DNA of 64,000 nt from Aspidiotus rigidus (taxonomy: Eukaryota > Arthropoda > Insecta > Hemiptera > Diaspididae), in assembly GCA_035079385.1 (NCBI GenBank), contig JAVHKY010000029.1:12214001-12278000 (forward strand), given 5' to 3'. How positions within the stretch are numbered: the stretch's first letter is position 1; each line of letters starts with the position of its first letter. The position numbers and the translations under genes are program-made. Below are positions 12,301-23,918 of this stretch, piece after piece. Under the pieces are notes generated by a model, which was not told where the DNA came from, searched no databases, and was given only the letters and a program-made list of their open reading frames with translations.

Positions 12301-12970
12301 TTCAGGTCACTCACTTCTGTGCTCTTCAAAAATCCTTGCACTTCTATCTGGTTCTCTCTCATCCTCATAGCTCTCGAAGACCCTCATTCTACTGGTGTGA
12401 ATCTGTGACAAATTTGTATTCCGTTGCACTGGTCAAATTCTTCCTCATTCTCTATCTCTTTTCCAAGGATACCGGGACACATTGTGCTCAAGGAAGGAAG
12501 TTGCCACGAAGCAGTCACTCCGTTCTTTCTCCATACCTGATCCCTCCTCTTATATGATCCCAAGTCTACTACTGCTCCTTCGTCCTCTTCTCCTGGCATG
12601 ATTCTGATCCTCTTTATCCTCCAAGAAGCTCCTGGGTGTCTATTTAAAAAAGCTCTTTGATCATTTTTGGTCTACTTCAAACCACCCTTCCTGACCATTT
12701 CAACCCGTTTTCTACCCCTCTCTCTCAATTTATACCTATACTGCGATTGCCCAGCTCGCAAAATATTCCGCCTCTCCCTGCAGTACAAACTCCCTCTCAA
12801 ACAATCACAAGAAAACCATTAGGACGATAAACAACCTCCGACCCACTTTTCGTCCTACTTCTACAACACCATTCAATTCATATTCGTCCTTATTGTTCCC
12901 ATCTACCCACCAAAAAATATCTAATATCCTGTATAGCCACTGGTCTTCATTAGAAGGAACAAACTGAAGA
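12300..12970 (+). pseudogene. Coding-like relic, possible retroelement fragment
   Basis: Coding-like, frame-broken sequence follows the satellite. Around 12,640-12,960 one frame gives LRPTFRPTSTTPFNSYSSL and then HQKISNILYSHWSSLEG. A motif of the type K-I-x-x-I-L-x-x-H-W is found at the C-terminal end of some retroelement polyproteins, but the match is too short to assign a family. The 73-codon ORF at 12,336-12,557 is not supported on its own. Confidence 0.3.
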
Positions 12971-14905
12971 GATGAATCATACTAAAAGCAAACCGATAAA
13001 AAAGTTACACAAGATCAGACAAAATTTGATACAACACTACCCTACGTAACCCCAGTTTCGCACTAGTACAAATAAAAAAAATCGATCGTTACACAGAAAT
13101 ACAGATGATGAAGGAGTTTTATTTTACACCATGAGAGAGACTTCAGAAGAAGAATAACAGTCGGAAATGGGTACTTGAAATAAGGCAAATTCAGCGCTTG
13201 AGAGTTATTTATTCTCAACTTCATTGCTTTTAGTCAGTCGTGTATTTCACCGGGTCACGTGGCGGCATGAAATAAATTTTACCTTGGCGTAGGTGTCATT
13301 CGGTTCTCGCGGAGTACCAACGAGAATAAAATTAGGAAAACAACTTATCATCATCGAAATGAAGTTAGTACACGTAGGTTCTCGCGTAAAAACTTTGTAT
13401 ATATTCTCTCAATTTGTGTAGGCTTTCAAATTGAGATAGCATTAGGTTTCCCAAAAAGGATTTATCGAGCGTTGTGAATCCACTTTTGTAAAAGTGAAAA
13501 CGAAAGTTGGGCCATCATAATGAGGGCGGAGGAAAATGTCGACCATCATCTTTTCGATTTTATTTCTCTCGTCTTTGCACTGCTTAAATTCGAGAACTCG
13601 AAGAACGTGGCATATCGTGCGGACAGGAACACATGATCGTAGGTACCAACTGTCGTTCGCGTGACAGAGAGCAATAGAAAATTAGGCCAAGAGAAGATGG
13701 ATAATAGAGAAGAGTGCGAACGGAATATCGAGGACATTGAGAGATGAAACAGCAGCAGGCGCTGGGATAGCGAGACGATACAGACTTCTGATACAATTAC
13801 TTTTACGTTTGATGGATTTCAATGCGTCCAAAACTAACTCCGTGTATATTAGTATCTATAATTATGGCGTGTCAAAAAAGATGCTCCTGCACAACGGAAC
13901 GAAAGAGAACTTAGCGAACTGGAAAGACAGATAAAGAGTTCAGTGATCGCGCCTTGGTATCGCTCGTCTGAAATCTCTGAACATTTAATTGGTGAGCGCT
14001 CCGCGTAGAGTGTCTATATAAAATTGAGTGAAATGACTAGTAAGAGTGGTAGAATATCGATGTAGATGCGAGCAGCTTGTCTTATACCCTGCAAGTGTTT
14101 AGATAGGGTTAGTACTCGAGTATTTTTTTTTTTCTTCTCTCTCGAATGAAATATTAGGTGGCTCTGTGATAGTAGCCCTACGCACCATCATGTAAAACAC
14201 ATGCAACTCGAATAAACCTGATAATAAACACGAATAGGTTATTGACTAGCTCGCTGGCTGGTTACCTATTTAAGCGTGCGAGCATGATTGCTGCTACGCT
14301 ATTATGGTTTCGGTTAAAATTTGACCATACCATGCGAACGTTTACAACAGTTTGTTGTAAGTAGATACCGTGCACTGAATAGGAGAAAAAAAAAAGGTTC
14401 GTTATGTTATTCGTTACGGCTGACGTGAAACTTCGAATGAACGCAGACACAGACAGGACCCGTATCATACTCAGTGTCAGTATTTTCGATATTATACAGT
14501 GAAGTATGATTCACGTTCCAGCTGAGATGATACTAAAGACGGAGACGTACACTTCGACCTTCAGAAAATAAAAGTGAACGAAACACACAAAAATTACACC
14601 GACAAGTTTGAGATCAGCATGATAAAGTGTAGAAATGTGTCCGAGAATGGTTCAAAGCATCCGCAAATCATCTTGACAAGAGTACCACCCATGAAACTTC
14701 ATGTCTGGACCGACGACACTTTTCCCCGCTCCGAAGTATTTCAGAAGTCTTGAATTCCTAAAATCCTAAAGTTAAATCAGGTCACATATTCCCATTAACA
14801 CAAAACATTCTATACACTTATCTGCACATAAATGTATCTATGCGCAAACGTCACTGAAATTCTCAGGCTATTGATGAATTGCACCAACCAAAAAGCGAGT
14901 CCAAG
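12971..14905. other. Non-repetitive stretch, no gene seen
   Basis: Short ORFs on both strands (13,546-13,796, 13,737-13,934, 14,262-14,468) show no domain. I see no splice-consistent exon chain, RNA gene or terminal repeats. Confidence 0.35.
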
Positions 14906-15310
14906 GAATCCAAGACACAGGTAGGGAACCTGTTCTATGTTTTTTTTTTGAGAAATTCGCTGTGCGGCGAAGAACTCGGAAAAATTTCGACTCTCGGGCT
15001 ACATACGATAGGAGGGGGACTAGGAAAAATCTCACGAGTTCTTTAACGGAGTTAAACGAGGGATGGCTAGGAACCTGTTTTATGGGGCACGTGAGATCTG
15101 AAAACTGTAGATTGTGACGTCACAAGGCTGATCCATGACGTCATCAAATTGTGACGTCCCAGACCCGGACTGTGGAGCTATATGTAATAGGAGGGAAGTT
15201 AGAAAAAACTGATCTATGACATCATCAGATTGTGACGTCAAAAGGCTGACCTACACCATCAAATGTGATGTCACAGACCCCGCCCCCAAGCTATATATAG
15301 GAGGGGGTTT
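14906..15310. repeat. Dispersed repeat cluster with TGACGTCA motifs
   Basis: The reverse form of the shared core appears twice (AGGGAACCTGTTCTATG near 14,924 and AGGAACCTGTTTTATGGGG near 15,070). It is followed by alternating GTGACGTCACAAG, CATGACGTCATCAAA and CTATATATAGGAGGGGG phrases. The same set of phrases recurs at 16.9, 21.1-21.5, 25.6 and 26-34 kb. Confidence 0.75.
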
Positions 15311-15735
15311 AATAAATATAAAATTACTTCAAACATAACAGGATGATCTAACAAAATATTTTTCATTTATTACCTCGATGTTGAATTGATAACATTATAT
15401 CAAAAGAATTTATATAATTTAATCTGTTTGATTAAAATTTTATTGTATAAATTTGAGTTAATCATTTTTAAATAATTAATAAAATTATTTTTAATCAAAA
15501 TTATTTTCAAAATAATTTTTTCATAATTTTAGAAATCATTTAATAAAATTTCATTTTACTTATCATTATATTTTTTTATTGAGTATTATTACAATTAAAA
15601 TATAGAATTTTCTTCAATCTCCAAAATTATTATTCAATTTTAAACTTTATTATTTAAAATTTAACAAAATTATTAATATAAATTTACAATTTATAATTAT
15701 TTTATTCTAGTAAGTATAATTTGAATCATTTTTAG
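15311..15735. other. AT-rich spacer
   Basis: Very AT-rich sequence with no ORF, flanking the TA-flanked element. Similar AT-rich sequence continues at 16,166-16,500 and 16,805-16,915, which suggests the elements inserted into one AT-rich tract. Confidence 0.5.
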
Positions 15736-15737
15736 TA

Positions 15738-16163
15738 CAGTGGAAACTCTATATAACGAATCTGAAGGGACCACAAAAAAAATTCGTTATATAGAAAAGT
15801 CGTTAAAAAGAAATTCATTTTTTTTCTTATTTTTGCGATGTTCCACATTTTGAATGATGAAAATTTTCAAATTTCACCTGAAAGTTGACATTGTTAGAAG
15901 GAAATGTTGAAACATTCGTCAAAATTCAAATTTTCTGGAGAAAATATTCAAATGTTTACCAAAGAATCAGAATAGGCCAGAAATAGACATTTTTTTGGAA
16001 AAAATGACAAGATTTCTGTAGAAAATTCGTCATATAGAGTGAATTGTTCGTTATAAAGAGATTTTCTAACACGTAAAATTCATTGAAGGGGGAGGGACCG
16101 AGGAAAAATTCGTAATATAGAGGAATTCGTTATATAGGGGTTTGTTATATAGAATTTCCACTG
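15738..16163. mobile_element. 426-bp non-autonomous DNA transposon, TA duplication
   Basis: The ends are inverted repeats: CAGTGGAAACTCTATATAAC on the left and GTTATATAGAATTTCCACTG on the right. TA stands directly outside both ends (15,736-15,737 and 16,164-16,165). The CAGTGGAA...CTATATAACGAA terminus with a TA duplication is typical of pogo/Tigger-like and other Tc1/mariner superfamily elements. The interior has extra ATTCGTTATATAG motifs but no transposase frame, so it is a MITE. Confidence 0.85.
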
Positions 16164-16504
16164 TATTTAATTTAATATTATTGTTATAAGAAATAAATTT
16201 TTTGTAGATCAATAGTTATGGTTGATAATTAAACAAAAATTTACTTTTAAAATTCAAGAACAAAAAATAAATTTCACTCATAAATTTTAATGGACTATTA
16301 ATTCTGAAAAACAAATAATAAATATAAATAAATAAAGTGGTTTAAAATTTTTTTTTCAATTTTCCAATAAATTTATCAATAAAACTATCAATTCTAATAT
16401 TTATTATAATTATCTGAATCAATAAATATTATTTAAAATTTAATCCAACAATTATTTTTAAATAATAAAATTATTTTTAATTAATCATTTTCAAAATAAT
16501 TTGT

Positions 16505-16804
16505 GACGCGATTTATGAAAAGGGACTACTTTGCGCAAAATAAAAATCATGTTTTTCATTTATTTTGGCGGCCAAAGTAGGTGAAAAAACATGATCTCGC
16601 GAAATTTGAAGAATTGATGGAAAATGTTAGTATACAAACATATTCCATTAATTTTTCAAATTGAAGAATTGATGGAAAATGTTAGTATACAAACATATTC
16701 CATTAATTTTTCAAATTTCGCGAGATCGAGTTTTTTTGGCCTATTTTGGCTTCTCATGTAAAATTTGATTTTGCGCAAAGTGGTCCCTTTTCATAAATCG
16801 CGTC
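16505..16804. mobile_element. 300-bp fold-back element with nested tandem palindromes
   Basis: The outer arms read GACGCGATTTATGAAAAGGG on the left and CCCTTTTCATAAATCGCGTC on the right, and pairing continues to TTTGCGCAAAAT. Further in, CTCGCGAAATTTGAA pairs with TTCAAATTTCGCGAG. Between them sit two exact 55-bp tandem copies (16,606-16,660 and 16,661-16,715), each itself an imperfect palindrome (TTGAAGAATTGATGGAAAAT against ATTCCATTAATTTTTCAA). There is no ORF. Confidence 0.85.
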
Positions 16805-16915
16805 GGATTTATTAATAATTCTAGTAATTATTTAATAGAATTTCATTTCATATAATATCAACATCATACTTTTTTATTGAATATTATTAAAATTAAAATG
16901 CAAAATTTTTGAAAA

Positions 16916-17400
16916 AAAAACTGGTCTATGACCATCAACAGATTGTGACGTCACAGGCCCCGCCTTCAAGCTATTGTATGATGAGAGGGCTTGAAAAATG
17001 TTTGAACTCCGAGCTTTGCCGGCGGACGGACACCGGTGGACGTCGGACATTTTGTCCGAACCCCTTCCCCCCCCCCCGATAAAACAGGTTTTCTGATAAA
17101 ATTTCCACTCTCGAGATTACATATTATGATAGAAGAGGGACTCGCAAGAATTTTCATTCTCAAGCTTATATGATAGACGGGGCACTTGGAATATTTCGAC
17201 TTGCGACCCGTAATACACGGCAGAAGGGGGACTTATGGTGTTTGAAGCATTGCATATCTAGCGTAGTGAAGGGGCTAAGCCAATTAGTGGACAAAACATT
17301 GCATGTCTAGTTACTTGAAGGGGCTATCCTAATGCGGACTCGTAGAACAGGTTCCCTGCGTTCCTCGTTCAAGGGCATGTTTTACCTAGCCACTAACGCA
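16916..17400. repeat. Dispersed repeat cluster
   Basis: It contains GTGACGTCACAGGCCCCGC, a C-rich run near 17,068, the AAGCATTGCATATCTAG phrase twice and the shared core AACAGGTTCCCTGCGTTCC near 17,346. These are the phrases of the 26-34 kb repeat field. Confidence 0.7.
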
Positions 17401-18055
17401 CATAAAACTCTCTGTAAACACATAGAAAGTCACAACCTGCAGCACATTGTGGGAAAATATTCTGGAATACTGATAACAGCTTGAAATTATAACTCTATCA
17501 AGAATGGAAATTAGTCCATAATCGTTAGTTTTGTTCTTTGTTTGCCCTACAATCAATTAAAAAAATTGATTATTCTCGCGACCACGATAGAATCGCAAAA
17601 ATGTATCATGAGCCAATTTTCCGTGCTCTAAAAACGTTTCACTTGAAGTATACAAAGTTTCAACAACTTCGATGCGGATTTCAAGTTGTAATTAGTATTC
17701 TTAGTTAGCTCTTTTTTTTCCACATGTGTGTCTTTGTGTTAGTAGATAGGTAAAGCACGACCTTAACATCGTTAAGGAAACCGTCGTTTTTGGTTCGGTG
17801 CCGCAGTACTTCGCAGCACGAATTGAACATGTTCGAGTGATGCTGAAACTGGCTAAGAGGAACAAACAAAAAAAAGAGTTCATCTGCCCAAAGGAATATG
17901 TGAACATGGAAATGTTTGATCACTTCTTCATTCCAAATTAAAAAATCAATAATCTGTCTCTTAGTTTATCAGAAAATGTCGTTCAAAGTTGCATTGATTT
18001 ATATGGCAGCGTCTAGTTTTGAACCAAAATGGCGACCTAGCACACCTACGAGTAT
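17401..18055. other. Stretch with no gene recognised
   Basis: No exon, RNA gene or repeat structure was recognised. The two overlapping minus-strand ORFs at 17,701-17,923 show no known domain. Confidence 0.3.
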
Positions 18056-18300
18056 GTGAAACTATCACTACCCCAAGCTAGTCAGTGTGATGGAAATGGG
18101 AAAATTTCTGGGGCTGGTCAACAACTACCGGAGGTGCATTCTACAACATCCTCCAAACGCGACAAAACCAAAAGAGGGAATGAGCATCTGAGGAGCACAC
18201 ATCTCACTAAAGAGCATCCCTCCGTGCTCTACTGTGACGCGAGTGACAGTGCAACCAAATTGTGTGGAGAAAGGGACTTGAGATTAATATGACGCCATTT
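18056..18300 (+). mobile_element. Ty3/gypsy-like pol scrap
   Basis: One frame reads MGKFLGLVNNYRRCI near 18,092, matching the conserved FLGLVNYYRRFI segment at the end of Ty3/gypsy reverse transcriptase. After a frame change, another reads LYCDASDSATK near 18,216, matching the L-x-x-DASD-x-A start of the gypsy RNase H. The distance is shorter than in intact elements and stops occur, so this is a decayed internally deleted copy. No LTRs were seen nearby. Confidence 0.6.
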
Positions 18301-19380
18301 CCAAAGCGATTTGTGAAAGAAGACATTTCTTTCCCCTGATCGTGCCACTCTTGGTGCTTCCACACGTCATAAGATACCCATAAACAATGCTGTAAACTAT
18401 TTACCAAAACAACGCGTGGATATTCATTTGGAATACATAATTCGATAGAGTACATAAATTAACCACATTAGTTTTTCACTCACGTCATAACATCACTTAC
18501 GCTGTATAATCGTAATTCATCTGCAGGCGATTTAAACGAGTCGAAAATAATTTATCGTGATCGATACGACGCGCGCACTATCCGCGCGGTCTGATTGTTA
18601 ATGAGATAAATCATTTCGTATCGGATGCAAGGAAGTTCTGCGTCATCAAAGTAACGCCGCAATGCACGAAGAGGAGAGATGAGAGTGTTATAGCGAGAGA
18701 GAAAGAGACTTCTATTACCTTGCTAAAAAAATATATTCGGATACTGACAAATGATTCGAAATTTCTTGAACCTGGAGGACAGCGTAGATAAAATTTCCCA
18801 AACTTATAATTAACATCCAACGAGTCTATGTACAACTAATAAACAAGCGCGGATTCTAAGAATCAGAAAGAGGTACGAGTATTTTAATTCGCCAAATTAT
18901 TTTGGACTACTCACAGCTGATTTATGGCGTCGATAAGTAGTACTTTCGTTAATACGTGATTATTTATGTGTGTTTGAGGCAAGATTCTAATGATTACTAG
19001 TAGAAATACACTATTAGAATGATTTAGAGGAAATTTACTCGTAGAACAAAACGATTAAAGGGTGAGGAATAAAAATTTCAATTCACTTTAATCCCATATT
19101 CTCCGGAAAATAAATTTGTTTCTTACGGCACAAAATATCCGTTTCAATTTTCACCAGAATTATCTTGACACCGATTTTCAACTTTGTGTCGTCCGACAGT
19201 ACTGCGCTTCGGAAAGGCACGTTACAATTGGTTCAAAAATAGGTATTTAGGTCTTGAGTCCTATTTTCCTCTTTAAAGTTCGAAACTGAGTCCCATCCTC
19301 TTTATTGCGGTCACAATTTGTAGTCTTTCAAATCCCTCACGAGCTATTCAACTACACAGGGGATTATTAAAATTAGTATG
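18301..19380. other. Stretch with no gene recognised
   Basis: Short ORFs at 18,207-18,455 and 18,611-18,835 (minus) show no domain. No tandem repeat, inverted repeat or splice-consistent exon was found. Confidence 0.3.
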
Positions 19381-20490
19381 GGCCGGAGGAAGTTTAGAGT
19401 GTTAGTAATGGGTACTGAGTTGTTGGAGAGGGCCGAAAAGGCTTACAGAAAAAGATTTTCTGAGGTTTAGGAGGTATGGACAGAATGGTATTGGAATGGT
19501 TGAGGAGCGGAGAGCCCAAGAACAAGGGAAGAGTCAAGCGGGTGTGGCCAATTCTCAGTCGTGCGTGGCATGAGGAACAAATTAATGAGGACCAGCGGCC
19601 GGGGATTTTCTAATTGAACGATCCAAAACAACGAACAGGCAACCTGTATCTTAGAATTATAATTTCTTCCCGATTGTTGATTTGGATGTACGTCAGTGCA
19701 ACTTTGTATGGCATAGAGAACCAAAGATTGTGCCATGATGAGATGATTTGATTTCGAGTCATACGCCCGAGAAGGTGAGGGATCAGAGATCGCGGAGTAG
19801 AGAAAGGCTTGCTCGATAACCAGGAATCCAAAGGAAGGCAATTGAAGATAGAGAAGAAGTTAAGAATGCGCTGAACGATTGGGTTGTAAAAGTATGGGTC
19901 TTGCATAGCTCGCTGAAAGAAAAATAAGAAAGTCGGAAAGGAGGAGGAATTCACTGGGAGGGGGAGAGGAGGAATGTGAGTAATTCAAGAATATAGATGG
20001 CAGATAATACAGCAGATTATATGGAGGCTAGAGAAGACGTAACCAGTTTGGAACATGTTGAAAGCGCAGGTTGAGGGAGGGAAAATCATTAGCAATAATG
20101 GGCCGATCACGTTGGGTGATTTCGATAAGTTGGCTAAATCAAGGCGAATGAGGAGTGTTGGAGATGCCCAGGGAGGGGTGAATAAATGGATAGGGATAAG
20201 GGGCTTAAATTTGAGATGGTAGTCCAGATGGGAGATTCTGATGCAGGAAGTAGTGAGTTTTGGGAAAGGAAGGAGGAGAAAGGTACGAAGTTAGGAAAAG
20301 TGGACCTTAGAGGCAAAGAAGTTGGCAGTAAGCGATAATGAGCTGAATTGCAGAGGAGGAATACCAGCCTCGGCGCACTTGTTCAGCGTGGGACAGCGAA
20401 TTTGTTAGCCTGTCTGTAGATTGAAAACTCGTTATCCAGTTGGGAGCGGGTCAGAAAATCGTATAGCTAAGGGAGGAGCGAGATTTAGTG
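19381..20490 (-). mobile_element. Degraded non-LTR retrotransposon, 3' end of ORF2
   Basis: On the minus strand the ORF at 19,610-19,954 contains MTRNQIISSWHNLWFS followed by a segment ending ILRYRLPVRCFGSF. This corresponds to the conserved W-x-x-x-W linker after the RNase H domain of jockey/I-type elements. The overlapping ORF at 19,467-19,841 is another frame of the same decayed body. Sequence up to about 20,350 keeps the C-rich, stop-poor character of such ORFs. Frames break repeatedly, so it is inactive. Confidence 0.55.
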
Positions 20491-20508
20491 CGCAAATTCA
20501 AGCATTTG

Positions 20509-20627
20509 GTTAAATTACCGAATAAGGGCCAGTGTTACATTACAACGTTACTCACCCTAACACATCCCCAAAGGGGGAAGCCCCCTCCCCCTGCCTAATC
20601 TTACTGGCTCTTATTCGGTAATTTTAC
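20509..20627. mobile_element. 119-bp MITE with 10-bp target duplication
   Basis: The ends GTTAAATTACCGAATAAGGG and CTTATTCGGTAATTTTAC are inverted repeats, and pairing extends to GCCAGT/ACTGGC. CAAGCATTTG stands immediately outside on both sides (20,499-20,508 and 20,628-20,637), a 10-bp target site duplication. A 9-10 bp duplication is most often seen with Mutator-like elements, but the ends are too short for a firm family call. Confidence 0.8.
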
Positions 20628-20637
20628 CAAGCATTTG

Positions 20638-21119
20638 ACTTTCAGAAGTTCCATCGAATTTAGAATCGAAGATAAGGCCAAAGAATTTAGTGAAGGATTA
20701 TCAGAGTGTGATCTGAAAATTATGAAAAGAAGTGGGGGAGGGGAGGTTAGGTGAGATTGGAAAAACGAAATCCACTAATCATTGTTTCTTGATGACTGCA
20801 CAATTCGATCGCGAACCAAGGAAAAAATATCAAATCATCGATTTTTCTTCAAATATACAAAGAGTTTTTCGGAAGCGAGGAAGTGTCGAAGTCGTGGATT
20901 TGTAATTCAGAAGGGTGTGGTTCAAACCTTATTATTGGCATGGCAGAAAAATCCGTATTTTTCGACTTTCTCGCTTCAATTCAAACCTTCTTGGTATAAG
21001 TTATGATCGAAAAGCAACCGAACGAACCTCAGACTTTTCGATATCATCGAGATATCGATTTGTAACGATTTATATCCCAGTATATAATAAAGAAGGCCTC
21101 TTCCCCTTCTAACGTAGCC
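20638..21119. other. Stretch with no gene recognised
   Basis: ORFs at 20,782-21,006 and 20,915-21,112 overlap in different frames and show no domain. No repeats were noted. Confidence 0.3.
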
Positions 21120-21560
21120 TAACATACGCGTATTTTATCGGGCGGTTTTCCGGAAAAAACGTCCACCGTCCGCCCGGCCAGTCGACAAAACTCGAAGCTC
21201 GAAAATTCTCCAAGTCTCCCTCCTATCATACATAGCTCGGGGACGGGGTCTATGACGTCACTGATGACGTTATAGATTTTTTTTTTCAAGTTTCTCTCCC
21301 ATTATAAATGGCTCCTAAATCCGAGCCTGTGACGTCACAATTTGATGACGTCATAGGTCAGCCTTGTGACATGAAAATCTACATTTCTCAGATCCCACGT
21401 GCCCCATAAAACAGGTTCCTTGCCATTCCTCGTTTAACCCCGTTAAAGAACCAGTGAGTTTTTCAACTTATGCATTAGTTAGTGAAAGCTCCAATTTTTC
21501 CAGGTTCCTAAAGTAGGTCATAGTCACTTATGACGTCACCAGCTCGGGACTTCACTTTCT
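21120..21560. repeat. Dispersed repeat cluster with TGACGTCA motifs
   Basis: Phrases of the repeat field appear here mostly in the opposite orientation to 15 kb: AGTCTCCCTCCTATCATACA, CTATGACGTCACTGATGACG, CTGTGACGTCACAATTTGAT, and the core CCCATAAAACAGGTTCCTTG near 21,403. Confidence 0.75.
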
Positions 21561-23064
21561 TCTTGCGTTTTTGTTACGCAAATTTCAGGTAGACCCCCCC
21601 CCCCCACCTTAAGATATATCCATGAAAAAAAAGAACAAGGAAAACCTAAATTAATGCACAGTCTGGGCCTTTATCGCTACAGACGATTTGCGTGATGTCA
21701 TTAGGGTACAACAAGAGTTGAAAAATCTTCTGCCATTAATCATCTTGATTGAGGAAAGCGATAAACCTGTTTTTACAACATTTTTTTCTTGAAATTTTCC
21801 CTATTCCCGCAATCATTCGTAGACGTTCAGAGCTCGAAATTTTTGGGCAGAGAGACCGAAAAATCCTGACTTCTCCAAGTCTTTCCAGACTGTAATTTCC
21901 ACTTTTCAGTTCACACCGTCAGATTTTTTTCTGATATTTTTCATTCACGAATGCGGCGAGTCTCAGAGAATTTCCCGATTTAAGGACGATTCCGAGACTT
22001 CTGCATGGCTTCTCAATGAACGCACTCGAAACTGGTCTCCTAGACTGGAATTCAAAGCCATAAATCTGCCTTAAAGGGCGCAATTTTTCCAAGTCTCAGA
22101 AAGATAGGGGTTCAGAGCTCGAAAATCCCTTCAAGTCGAGGTTAGGTCAGGTTTGGCGGCAATGCTCACCGAAAACCCCATCCATAATCTTCACTAGACG
22201 GAAAGAACATAATATAGCTGACCTTTCGAAAAAGGAGAGTGTGGCGAGATCAAAACACAAGACGTCATCAAGGGCTCAGAAATATTTTTGTAGAAAAGCA
22301 GAACAGGGAGACGGCTGAGCGACTTGGAGAGCAATAGCTGACGTTTTCGAAGGAAGATTTGAAAAATGGCTCGCAACGCTCCTACCATAGAATTCATTTT
22401 CGAAGGACTTGGAAAAATTGTAACTGAATGAAAGAAGATATTGGATTCGAGAACAGAGGTTCGAATTATAGAGCGTTGACTTTCAATTCATCGTCATTGT
22501 GATGGAATTTGATTCCCGATTTCTCGCTCTTTCTTTCGCGATATAATTTATTCGTTTCTCAAAACGATTCGAATGACTTGAACAAACCGGTCACACACCC
22601 TGTCTTAAACGAAGCTTGAAATGGATTCCAAAATTCCGCTATTCAATAACTTTCAGTAACTGAAGAGCAGGGAACGTAGATTTCGAAGGGTCTCCCCGTT
22701 CATCTGTCATTTGAGTTTTAAAAAATCGAAATATTTCACACCCCAAACAAAATAGATTTTGGGCCAGCAAAATTGTCTCACCACCTGTAGTGCACCTGTC
22801 GCTAACAGACAAATTCACATTGACAATTTTACGTTAAATGAAGAACCACAGCGGTGGAGTAAGCCGGTAACTTTCCACCGTCGCTGATTTATGAGAAACG
22901 GTACTTTCACCATTCCTGAACCTCGAACCTCTCGTTATTTTCCATATTTTACCCGCAGCCTTATTGACAAAACCTAATTAGTCGCGCGCGATAGCGGCAC
23001 AATGAACCACGTTTGCGAGGACTTCACTAATTTTTTTTCCCGTTTCATTTATTTGTGTTCGCAG
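21561..23064. other. Upstream region of the Ly6 exons, no exon identified
   Basis: The Ly6 gene must have at least one upstream exon with the signal peptide, since the first visible exon starts in mid-codon. I could not find it here. The 68-codon ORF at 23,002-23,208 runs through the acceptor in the wrong frame. Confidence 0.35.
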
Positions 23065-23918
23065 TGCACCGGACCAGCGCTCATTTGTCTTGTTACGTGT
23101 GCGCGACCGCCTCCTACCAGTACCCGAACAGAACCATCAAATCGTGTACATACTTCGAAGAGACGAAAGAATTCGAAATCTCTTGTCCGTATTCCACCTA
23201 CTGCATGAAGAGGATTTCAGAATTGGTCGTGCAGAACGGTCGTAAGTATACCTCAGGTTTTACGTGACGATTGATATGAATGAGAAAAGCGCCGCGACGA
23301 CTCCCCCCGAAGGTATTCCGTACGTACCGTACAGTTCAGTCTCGTCATACCGGTTTGCAACGTACGTTTGTAATTATGACGTCACATCCGCGAATCGCTA
23401 CAGGAAGAGAAAAATTGGCGTTATTCCTCCCTTCTCGTCTCTTTGTTCGAGTTATAAAAAAATTTATATCGTCGGAATGCACTTCCTCCGATTCCAAAAA
23501 CCTCACTCGTATATCCCAGTCAGACGTTCCCATAATTATATCGAAATGACCTTGCGCTTTGAAAAACGTTTCTTACGTTTATTTCTTCTCGTTTGTATAA
23601 TGTCAATTTTGAATTTTTATAGAGATTATACGCGTAGAGGAGAGAGGTTGCGCTAGTCAAAAGTACACGTACCACAGATTAGAGAACGGACGCTGGGTAC
23701 AGGAAAACGGTATCGAACAAGAGATCTACCACGAAGGTTGTTTTCCCGAGAAGCAACCGGATGAGTTGAAAGCGGCCAAAAGCGTGTACTGTTATTGTTC
23801 CTCGAATTTGTGCAATACGGGCAAACGTTCCAGCGAAACGTCCTTCTTCCACCATACGGACGCTATGTCGGTAATATTCATTTTTAATGTGGTAAAATTT
23901 ATGCGTAACGTTCGCTGA
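23065..23918 (+). CDS. Ly6/three-finger (quiver-like) protein, C-terminal two exons
   Basis: This is probably a GPI-anchored or secreted Ly6/uPAR-type three-finger protein like the many insect quiver/boudin-like proteins. Exon a starts at 23,065 after TTCGCAG and encodes HLSCYVCATASYQYPN, then cysteines in IKSCTYF, EISCPYS and TYCMKR. Exon b is 23,664-23,918 and encodes LENGRWVQENG, HEGCFPEKQPD and the closing VYCYCSSNLCNTG, the family's C-x-C...CN ending. A short hydrophobic SVIFIFNVV follows near the stop and may be a weak anchor signal. The junction is uncertain: a donor at 23,225 (GAATTG|GTCGTG) with the acceptor at 23,663 keeps frame, while the stronger-looking GTAAGT at 23,242 does not join to exon b in frame. 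The start codon and signal peptide are not in view, so the model is partial. Confidence 0.75.

Noticed and set aside
23002..23208. Plus-strand ORF starting MNHVCEDF as the Ly6 N-terminus
   Set aside because: It crosses the CAG acceptor in a different frame from the cysteine-rich Ly6 exon.
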